Below, piece by piece: positions 7,301-13,724 of a stretch of 24,060 nucleotides of DNA. Numbering within the stretch: the stretch's first letter is position 1; every line of letters starts with the position of its first letter. The translations under genes were made by a program, and so were the position numbers. Source of the DNA: Bacteroidetes bacterium UBA6063 (lineage in GTDB: Bacteria > Bacteroidota > Bacteroidia > NS11-12g > UBA9320); contig DIYD01000154.1 of assembly GCA_002428905.1 (NCBI GenBank), positions 1 to 24,060 on the forward strand, read 5' to 3'. A model generated the notes under the pieces. It worked only from the letters and a program-made list of their open reading frames with translations, was not told the DNA's origin and made no database searches.

Positions 7301-8864
7301 GTTTATTAAGTGTTGTACTTCGTCCACGTCAAATCTTAAACTAACGCGATGTGGCACCTACAAATCGCCGAGTGATAAATACATCTGGGATAAAACGGGC
7401 ACGTATTACGATACCATTCTAAATCTAAGTCGGTGTGATTCGCTTTTGACCATTGATTTAACCATCAAAAGGCAAGACGACACCTCTTTAAGCATTGTCG
7501 CCTGTGACGAGTATCTATCTCCTGGTGGAGAAGTTTGGAGAAATTCGGGAATATATACGGAGACACTGGTGAACAGTGAAGGATGCGACTCGATTATACG
7601 GATTGACCTTACCATAAAGAAGAATAGCAGAACTATAGAAAAAAACACGGTTTGTAATCAACTCGTGTCGCCTAGTGGGAAGTATCAATGGACAAGCTCT
7701 GGCAAGTATTTAGACACCTTACCCAGCGCTAACGGCTGTGATTCCATAATACTTATAGATCTGACTGTTAACCGATTAGAACGCACGTACTACCAACATC
7801 ATTGCGGTCCGGTTATTTCACCAAGTGGAAAATACACATGGACGACCGATGGTCTGTACCTCGACACTATAGTTGACGCAGCAGGACCTGGTTGTGATTC
7901 GTTCTATCAGTTCAACCTCACGTTTGGAACGCCTTCAAGTGAACGTGTTTCTGTTTCAAATTGTGTATCGTATACGTCTCCAAGTGGTAAACATACCTGG
8001 AACACATCCGGTACCTACCATGACACAATCGTAAATGCAAACAAATGCGACTCGCTCCTGACCATTGATTTAACCATTCTGGAACCCACACTTGGATTAA
8101 TCTCCCCTCAGGAATGTTACGAATACGAATCACCTAGTGGAATGTATACCTGGAATAAATCGGGCGTCTATTACGATACGATCATGAATACAATGGGATG
8201 TGATTCATTCTTAACCATTGATTTGACCATCTTGGAATCGACTTCTGGGAAACTAAGTCCAGAAGCATGTTTGGAATACACTTCTCCAAGTGCCCGACAT
8301 GTTTGGACATCTTCCGGAGTTTATAGCGATACTATTCAGAACCAAGCTGGTTGTGACTCGTTCTTAACCATAGATCTTACGATAAAAACCGTGGACACAA
8401 GTGTTACACAACATAAGAATTTGCTTATCTCTAATGCTGCTAATTCCAACTACCAATGGTTGGATTGCGATAACAACAACCTACCTGTGGATGATGCATC
8501 GAACCGTTCATTTTATGCAAAATCAATTGGGAAATATGCCGTTGCAGTTGAGCAAGGGGGGTGTCTTGATACATCTTCTTGTATTTTGGTTGACGAGTTG
8601 AGTAATATTTCAAACCAACAGCCTGGTGTCATTAAGATTTATCCAAACCCAATTACGGATCACATCAATTTGGTTTTACCCAATCGGATTAAAGCGCATT
8701 CTATTACGATTTACGATGAACTCGGCAGGAAACTTGTGTTCTACAGCGGACTGATCGATGAATACATGACAATACCGTTCACCTATGGCCCCGGACTGTA
8801 CACCATTTCCATAGAATCCGAATTAGGCGTTACCAATCACAAACTAATCAAACTAAACCGTTAA
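4323..8864 (+). CDS. Giant T9SS-secreted protein: two SBBP-type propellers and eight two-cysteine modules
   Basis: Secreted protein of 1513 residues. A signal peptide (about residues 1-26, ending TLG-QSF) leads to seven repeats of about 65 residues (to 478). The repeat pattern is F-x-W-A, then GG...D, then N-x-Y-x-x-G-x-F-x-GT-x-DFDP, then D-x-F-x-x-KLD-x-x-G, as in SBBP-repeat proteins; seven units suggest a seven-bladed propeller. One Cys module follows (479-536), then a second set of seven repeats (537-996), and then seven Cys modules (about 997-1357). Each Cys module reads C..Y.SPSGK..W..SG.Y.DT......GCDS...I.LTI. A linker domain with YQW..C and GKYAV precedes the T9SS type A sorting domain (about 1436-1513, IYPNPITDHINL...GLYTIS). 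It probably lies on the cell surface or is released. No catalytic motif was seen. The ligand is unknown; adhesion is a guess from architecture. Confidence 0.92.
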   Translation: MRPKPNVFIPYLLALFFMQFSGYTLGQSFEWANSVQSKNNVLSERITADIQGNVYTLGFFWDTVDVDPGPSITQFISIGQSDLYIQKLDSNGKFLWAKHLGTPDYDHPQDIVTDGLGNVYISGNFGDSIDIDPGFNQNWLYSSGHEDGFVLKLDNNGDYVWSIQIGGKSVDGCNSLAIDTASNLVIGGRFAGTVDLNPGPGVNTFTSTGGANAFIEKLDANGKFLWAKHLKSNHNDLIERVRIDNDNNIYCAGWMLGTTDFDPDTATYSKTTHGKYDVFICQYDEDGKFNWARTFGGTDNDYIRDLVLDDSNYLYLVGDFEGTVDFDPDTSLNQFTSNGRADVYISKYSSTGDYKFTKTIGGSSYDFGSGIGISILGDLMISGTFLGTVDMDPNAGTANLSSTLSRTNGFVLKLTNLGTYKWASVLGTAYPMRLTIDHSKNTLITGYFKDSADVNPNSGIYRIKSTGLNDGFVFKLDGCIQTETNLEPIACKSYVSPSGKYTWTTSGKYRDTVTTKGGCDSIFIIDLKIQQSNTHQVSFDWAKEISASRQQNVMDFAQSDSESIVVTGLFRDSITFSVQGKDTVIYGAGDNDIYIQKLNSKGETLWYKWIGGRDHDTPYALAVDDSGAIYLGGSFYSNMDFDPGSGTQNKSPVGWNDMFLLKLTSNGDFVWVHTFGSTLYDQINDLVLDANENLIITGVYTGTVDFDPGTGTKNLTNYGSGPSGFALKLSKDAKYIWGKAFGTDDYTMTNEVFVDASGSCYVTGEFRRTSDFDPGSGVVKLTSAGDLDAFIIKLNNQGNLTWVRSIGGIGADVGNAIQVDGSGFVHIAGSFSDRVDFDPSVGIKYRVSKGSADAFVLRLDSNGFYRWVAAFGDKNLDEATGLIVDDLDQIYCSGFIAGTVDFNTNGISSYYLSAFGTGHNVFVAKYKPNSDFVFAKLATYGASNFSNVLDVNKDGDIFVAGAITGSTDFDPGIGTYYLEPSFGRTAGYVSKLEFIKCCTSSTSNLKLTRCGTYKSPSDKYIWDKTGTYYDTILNLSRCDSLLTIDLTIKRQDDTSLSIVACDEYLSPGGEVWRNSGIYTETLVNSEGCDSIIRIDLTIKKNSRTIEKNTVCNQLVSPSGKYQWTSSGKYLDTLPSANGCDSIILIDLTVNRLERTYYQHHCGPVISPSGKYTWTTDGLYLDTIVDAAGPGCDSFYQFNLTFGTPSSERVSVSNCVSYTSPSGKHTWNTSGTYHDTIVNANKCDSLLTIDLTILEPTLGLISPQECYEYESPSGMYTWNKSGVYYDTIMNTMGCDSFLTIDLTILESTSGKLSPEACLEYTSPSARHVWTSSGVYSDTIQNQAGCDSFLTIDLTIKTVDTSVTQHKNLLISNAANSNYQWLDCDNNNLPVDDASNRSFYAKSIGKYAVAVEQGGCLDTSSCILVDELSNISNQQPGVIKIYPNPITDHINLVLPNRIKAHSITIYDELGRKLVFYSGLIDEYMTIPFTYGPGLYTISIESELGVTNHKLIKLNR

Positions 8865-11666
8865 ATGAGAGCCTTATATCTCCTGCTCATCCTTTTTGGT
8901 CTGAGTCACACCATTTATGCCCAAAAGTTTATCTGGGGTGGAGCCATGGCAACCGGTGGCAGTGCAAACACCCGATCAGTGGTTTCAGACGATTCTGGAA
9001 ACATATATGTCTCTGGCTATTATGGTGGCCAGTGTGATTTTGATCCGTCCAGTGCAACGCATATTATCAATTCCAATACAACAGATGGATATGTTGCTAA
9101 ATTAGACTCAAACTACGCATTGAAATTTGTTATCCCTCTGAGTTCAACCGGATCAGGAGCCCGCAGTACCATTGGAGATATTGTATTAGACGATACCGGG
9201 AATATTTATGTCAACGGTTCATTTCAAGGCAACTGTGATTTTGATCCTACCAGTGGAACACATACAATTCAATCCAAAGGTGATTCAGATGGGTTTATAG
9301 CGAAATACGACTCGCAAGGAAAACTTAAATGGGTACGCGTATTTGAAGGTACCGGTAGAGTATCACCGATCACGTTTACCCATGACAATCAGCATAATTT
9401 ATATTTGGGAGGATGGTTCTACAACGATCTTGACATGGACCCGGGTCCGAAGAAAAACACAGTGAACAACGTTGGAAAAACCAATATGTTTTTGGTAAAA
9501 CTGGATGCTTCGGGGCAATATAAATGGGGGAAACACTTTAAGGGAACAGGGTATAACCTTTTCAAACAGATACATATTGGCAGAGATGACAACCTATACC
9601 TGACCGGAGGTTTTACCGACTCATTAACGATAGACACAACAACCTATGTATCATTGGGGTCTTATGACACCTACCTCGTTCAACTGAATACCAAGGGTAA
9701 GCTAACTCGAATAAAGACCTACCACCAACCCCGGTCTGTACGAGGTATTAGTGTTTGTACGGGTGCACATGGTGATGTCTATTTAACAGGTGAATTTGAC
9801 AATCTGTTGAGCATCACTATAGACTCTACCCCGACAACACTGAAGGGAGGTGGGTATGACAATATGTTCATCATTAAGTTCGATAGCAATTGGGATGCTC
9901 GCTGGGCACAGTCTTTTGGGGCTGCCGGATATACAGAGCCTGCACGGATGATAGCGGATACGGCAGACAATATCTATATCACGGGTATATTCACAAGTCC
10001 TGCCATGGATTTTGACCCTGGCAAAAACGTAGTCAATCATAAAATAAGTTTGAATTCCCGTGATGTATTCCTGCTGAGTTTAGATAAAAACGCCAGGTAC
10101 AACTGGTCGAGATCAATTGGTGGTACTAACAATGACTACCCGTATGGTCTGCACCTTACCAAAAACCTTGGCTTAATTACGACTGGTTCGTTTAAGCACC
10201 TGATTGACATCAATCCTGAAAGTACAAGCCAATTGCTTTCTTCACCAAATCAATGGGCTGGATACATATTAAGCCTGGACAAATGCGATTACGAAAACCA
10301 AACGTACCAAACACATGTTTGCGATAGCCTGGTTTCACCTAGTGGTCGATACGTTTGGGACAAGGCAGGTACGGTTTACGACACCACGATTTCGAATCTG
10401 GGTTGTACCTACTATCATACCTTTAATTTAACGTACGGAGAATCTTCATTGACTGAGATAGACACTACGGTTTGCCACGGATATCGCTCTGAAGCCGGGA
10501 AGTATTACTTCAACAATGGCCATTACGAAGAGTTGTACACCAATCAGTCCGGATGTGACTCTATAGTCTCCATTGATCTAGAGATTTTTTACAACACCAG
10601 AGGGGAGGATTCTTTAACCGGTTGTACGAACTACATTTCGCCTAGTGGCAGACATATCTGGCGCACGTCCGGTTGGTATAGAGACACGTTCCCAAACAAC
10701 AGAGGATGCGATTCTTTTCTTTTGGCTTATGTCACCATTACGAAGCCTGAGATCGAATTCGATACGGCCGTTTGCGGTTTGTATGTGTCTCCTAGTACAA
10801 AGCATAGTTGGCAAACTTCGGGTGTGTATTATGACACAGTTGCCCAGGGCGGTTCGTGTGATCAGATATACCGAATCAATTTAACCGTCCACAATACGGA
10901 GGAACAGAACATCACCTTATCGGGTTGCAATAGTGTTTCATCTCCCTCCGGAAAGTATAAATGGTTTAGGTCGGGACAGTATGTTGATACATTGACCAAT
11001 CGTTTCGGTTGTGATTCGGTATTGCGTTGTGACGTTCGTTTAACCAAATCATACGATACGCTTGTAATTGACGAATGTAAATCGTTGTGGTCGCCTAGCG
11101 GAAAATACCTCTGGAGTTCAGATGGTGTATACAACGACACACTTACCAACCAAGCGGGTTGCGATAGTATTCTAACCATCACAGTAGAACTCGATGCTTC
11201 AGCCAGTAATGTCTTCCAGCAAGGAGAAGTGCTAATCTGTGACAAACCCAACAGACAATACCAGTGGTATTCATGTTTAAACGAGTTTAAGGCACTCGCC
11301 GATGAGACCAACAGATCGTTTATCGCAACTGAGAATGGGAAGTACGCTGTAGTCGTTTCGACCCGGTATTGTTCCGACACCTCTGAATGCTTGGTGGTTG
11401 ACAACCTGGGTTTGTTTGGTGCATGGGAAAATGCAGGTCTAAACCTGTATCCAAACCCCAATTCGGGCTCATTTGTTCTTGAACACAGCAATACGGCTAT
11501 TCAGCATATCCACATTTTTGATAGTAAAGGTAAAGAGGTATACACTCTTCAACCCGAAAACAATGTAACTGCAATACACCTTGACCTTGCACCGGGCATC
11601 TACCACGTAAAGGCAATATCTGGCCGCATCACGTACACAACGCGCTTCGCACTTTACAACGATTGA
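8865..11666 (+). CDS. T9SS-secreted protein: one SBBP-type propeller and six two-cysteine modules
   Basis: Secreted protein of 933 residues, a paralogue of the gene before it, whose TAA directly abuts this ATG with no gap. The signal peptide ends near residue 19 (YA-QKF). Seven propeller-type repeats fill about 20-473, with the NIYVSG..GG..DFDP and DGFIAKYDSQG type of motif. Six Cys modules follow (474-776). Some depart from the consensus: the first has GCTY for GCDS, the fourth has SCDQ, and the fifth has an extra Cys in VLRCDV. The same YQW..C / GKYAV linker precedes a sorting domain (about 859-933, LYPNPNSGSFVLEH...PGIYHVK). The architecture equals the second half of the upstream protein, so the pair most likely arose by duplication and are made together. 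The convergent gene downstream ends 8 bases away. The binding partner is unknown. Confidence 0.92.
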   Translation: MRALYLLLILFGLSHTIYAQKFIWGGAMATGGSANTRSVVSDDSGNIYVSGYYGGQCDFDPSSATHIINSNTTDGYVAKLDSNYALKFVIPLSSTGSGARSTIGDIVLDDTGNIYVNGSFQGNCDFDPTSGTHTIQSKGDSDGFIAKYDSQGKLKWVRVFEGTGRVSPITFTHDNQHNLYLGGWFYNDLDMDPGPKKNTVNNVGKTNMFLVKLDASGQYKWGKHFKGTGYNLFKQIHIGRDDNLYLTGGFTDSLTIDTTTYVSLGSYDTYLVQLNTKGKLTRIKTYHQPRSVRGISVCTGAHGDVYLTGEFDNLLSITIDSTPTTLKGGGYDNMFIIKFDSNWDARWAQSFGAAGYTEPARMIADTADNIYITGIFTSPAMDFDPGKNVVNHKISLNSRDVFLLSLDKNARYNWSRSIGGTNNDYPYGLHLTKNLGLITTGSFKHLIDINPESTSQLLSSPNQWAGYILSLDKCDYENQTYQTHVCDSLVSPSGRYVWDKAGTVYDTTISNLGCTYYHTFNLTYGESSLTEIDTTVCHGYRSEAGKYYFNNGHYEELYTNQSGCDSIVSIDLEIFYNTRGEDSLTGCTNYISPSGRHIWRTSGWYRDTFPNNRGCDSFLLAYVTITKPEIEFDTAVCGLYVSPSTKHSWQTSGVYYDTVAQGGSCDQIYRINLTVHNTEEQNITLSGCNSVSSPSGKYKWFRSGQYVDTLTNRFGCDSVLRCDVRLTKSYDTLVIDECKSLWSPSGKYLWSSDGVYNDTLTNQAGCDSILTITVELDASASNVFQQGEVLICDKPNRQYQWYSCLNEFKALADETNRSFIATENGKYAVVVSTRYCSDTSECLVVDNLGLFGAWENAGLNLYPNPNSGSFVLEHSNTAIQHIHIFDSKGKEVYTLQPENNVTAIHLDLAPGIYHVKAISGRITYTTRFALYND

Positions 11667-11674
11667 AATTGGTT

Positions 11675-12862
11675 CTAACGCAGATTCGTAACCGATACGA
11701 AATGCGCCATCAGTTGTCTTGAAATGCCATCCCAACTAAACTTGTTTCGAGCAAGCTCCAGTCCTTTTTGGCCCGTTTTTCTTCGGAGTTCCTCTGACCC
11801 CAACAATGCACAAACATGATGAACAAAATGCTCTCCGTTTTGCGCATGGAATACACCCTCTCCCGATTCAATTTCGAGTCCTTTAAACCCAATATCCGTG
11901 CAAACAACAGGTACACCCATCGCCATCGCTTCCAGTACTTTGTTTTGTGTTCCGGCACCGAATCGCAAAGGCGCAATAACCACGTCTGCCTGCTCATACA
12001 TTGCCGAAATGTCTTCAACAAATCCGGTAATCTCCACGTCGTCTGCAGCGAGGTCGAGTACTTGCTTCACCGGCCGTTGTCCGGCTATCACAAACCTTAT
12101 ATTTGGGTATGTGGACTTAATTTGATGAAACAACTCTTCTACAAAATAAACTACGCCGTCTACATTCGGGGCGTAATCCATATTGCCCGTAAACAACAGT
12201 GTTTGAGCACGGGAATAATCATGCTGGTTATACGTGAATGTTTCTAAATCAACCCCATTGCGAAGTAGGTCTACCTGGGCTCCGGGGTGAACCTCCAACA
12301 AATGATCTCTATCCTCCACCGAACAAACCAGGTTGAGGTCGTACTTGTACACAACCTTTTCGGCCTCAATCACCCTACCCGATTCAAGGGAGTCAAAGAT
12401 TCGATTGTACCACGGCCTTTTCACCTCTTTACGGCGTTTCCAATATAACGAATACGCATCTGGCAAATCCAGTATTCGCGGATATGATTTTATATGACTG
12501 GTATATTGCGACATGCGCAAGTGCTGCGTATGGATTACGTCTATTTCATGCGACTCCAAAAACGAATTCAAGATGTTCGCCATCTTTGTGCTTCTGAAAT
12601 ATGCCAGTTGAAAAGGTTGTGCCCCCAGAAAATTAATCGCGGCATTAAACCACGATTTCCATTTGGGTTGATAGACCAGGTGTACTTCTTGGAAAATCGT
12701 ATCCAATTCTGCCTTGTATTGCATTTCTGATTGGTGCTCTACAAAGGCGATCAGATACAGCTCATTCCCTTCCTGCAACCTTCTCGTCAGGTTGTAGATT
12801 TTCAACTTATCGCCTCGAAATGGCGGGTAAGGAATGCGATTGGCTAGAAATAAAATTTTCAA
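11675..12862 (-). CDS. GT4-type glycosyltransferase (TIGR03087/Stp1-like)
   Basis: Predicted cytoplasmic or membrane-associated sugar transferase of 395 residues, likely acting in exopolysaccharide or surface-glycan synthesis. The N-terminus, MKILFLANRIPYPPFRGDK, is typical of the glycosyltransferase family linked with exopolysaccharide/exosortase loci. The donor-binding half shows LLFTGNMDYAPNVDG (about 222-236), FVIAGQRP (257-264), ITGFVEDISAMYEQADVVI (278-296) and GTQNKVLEAMAMGVPVV (304-320), where Glu311 is the conserved nucleotide-sugar-binding residue. The start codon is TTG (12862-12860): it gives exactly the family N-terminus and no ATG fits. A well-spaced promoter sits 5 bases upstream. 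It is a single gene, with no other polysaccharide gene nearby in the window. Acceptor and sugar cannot be predicted. Confidence 0.88.
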   Translation of the reverse strand: MKILFLANRIPYPPFRGDKLKIYNLTRRLQEGNELYLIAFVEHQSEMQYKAELDTIFQEVHLVYQPKWKSWFNAAINFLGAQPFQLAYFRSTKMANILNSFLESHEIDVIHTQHLRMSQYTSHIKSYPRILDLPDAYSLYWKRRKEVKRPWYNRIFDSLESGRVIEAEKVVYKYDLNLVCSVEDRDHLLEVHPGAQVDLLRNGVDLETFTYNQHDYSRAQTLLFTGNMDYAPNVDGVVYFVEELFHQIKSTYPNIRFVIAGQRPVKQVLDLAADDVEITGFVEDISAMYEQADVVIAPLRFGAGTQNKVLEAMAMGVPVVCTDIGFKGLEIESGEGVFHAQNGEHFVHHVCALLGSEELRRKTGQKGLELARNKFSWDGISRQLMAHFVSVTNLR

Positions 12863-12867
12863 GGCTG

Positions 12868-12898
12868 CGAAGTTAATTCAGCCTTAACGAATCACAAA
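12868..12898 (-). promoter_or_regulatory. Promoter of the glycosyltransferase gene
   Basis: On the minus strand TTTG (12898-12895), a 19-base spacer and TAACTTCG (12875-12868) match the Bacteroidota -33/-7 arrangement with one mismatch in the -7 element. The TTG start codon follows after five bases, predicting a leader of no more than a base or so. The promoter lies in the short gap after the DUF4249 gene, so the transferase need not depend on read-through. Confidence 0.6.
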
Positions 12899-12910
12899 TT
12901 TGTATACCGA

Positions 12911-13717
12911 TTACTTCGTAACCAGGACGCTGTTTTTTAGGACAAACATGCCTAAACCGCCATTAATATTCGTTGGTATGGTAATTGGCTCTGAGAACGG
13001 GTTCTCAGGTTCGTAATTGTACAACACCTTGCTATAATCATAAAACTCGCGCGTGATTCCACTCACATAGATCAGAACGCCTTTAAAAGCTCCAAAACGC
13101 TCATAATCGTATATCGATAACCGCTCGCTTAACCGGGAAGCCGACACGTCTCCGGAAAACACATATTCCGAATCCCAGTGCAGAAAGGTATCCGCACTTA
13201 AGTCAAAATCCATGATTTGATATACTCTTACTTCATAATACGCACCTTCTGCAGGTTTATCCCACGATATGGTATACCTGTATTGATCATAATCACTGTG
13301 TGTAATGGTATCTACCTCCACTTGAATACCAGTAGGCAACACGGGCATTACTGCGCTCGAACTTAACGACTTCCCATCCATTGTGTTCACTTCTAGGTCG
13401 TAGCGATTACCAGCCGCTAAGTTCACATTCGCTTTGCTGGTATAAATAGCATTTACCACATCATAAGTTAACGTATCGTTTGCGTTTACCCCTTTTAAGA
13501 TAACTTCTGCATCTTCTACAGAGACGATGTCTTTCCGTGATTTGAATACGGGATTGGACAGGGTAATCTTAGCAGTGAATGTACTGTCTAAGTTAGACAT
13601 TCCGGTTTGTACAACTACCTTTTCTTCAATCTTGGGTAGTTCAACATTATCTACCACACCCTGGCACGATGCGAAGGCGATAAGCGTTGTTATGGCAATA
13701 ATTATATGTAGTTTCAT
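12911..13717 (-). CDS. DUF4249 lipoprotein, partner of TonB-dependent receptor
   Basis: Predicted outer-membrane lipoprotein of 268 residues. The signal peptide ends AFASC with Cys at residue 18. The mature part begins with the typical DUF4249 pattern: a VVDNVELPKIEEKVVV segment, then LDSTFTAKITLSNPV, an AEVILKG strand, a YDLEV segment and an Ig-like second half. DUF4249 genes usually sit directly downstream of a TonB-dependent receptor, as here, where the receptor stop is 7 bases before this ATG. By analogy with SusC/SusD-like pairs the protein may act as a surface lid or accessory for uptake, but the substrate is unknown. The two genes should be one transcription unit; the glycosyltransferase beyond has its own promoter. 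Confidence 0.88.
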   Translation of the reverse strand: MKLHIIIAITTLIAFASCQGVVDNVELPKIEEKVVVQTGMSNLDSTFTAKITLSNPVFKSRKDIVSVEDAEVILKGVNANDTLTYDVVNAIYTSKANVNLAAGNRYDLEVNTMDGKSLSSSAVMPVLPTGIQVEVDTITHSDYDQYRYTISWDKPAEGAYYEVRVYQIMDFDLSADTFLHWDSEYVFSGDVSASRLSERLSIYDYERFGAFKGVLIYVSGITREFYDYSKVLYNYEPENPFSEPITIPTNINGGLGMFVLKNSVLVTK

Positions 13718-13724
13718 TGTTTGC

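Noticed and set aside
10862..11491. Open frame of 209 codons on the minus strand opposite the Cys modules of the second giant gene
   Set aside because: It lies wholly inside a well-supported repeat protein. Its length follows from the repeated composition of the opposite strand, and its translation resembles no domain.
4323..11666. Repeats considered as a CRISPR array or DNA-level tandem repeat
   Set aside because: The periodicity is in the protein sequence (about 65 and 50 residues). At DNA level copies differ at many synonymous sites and no constant repeat with unique spacers exists.
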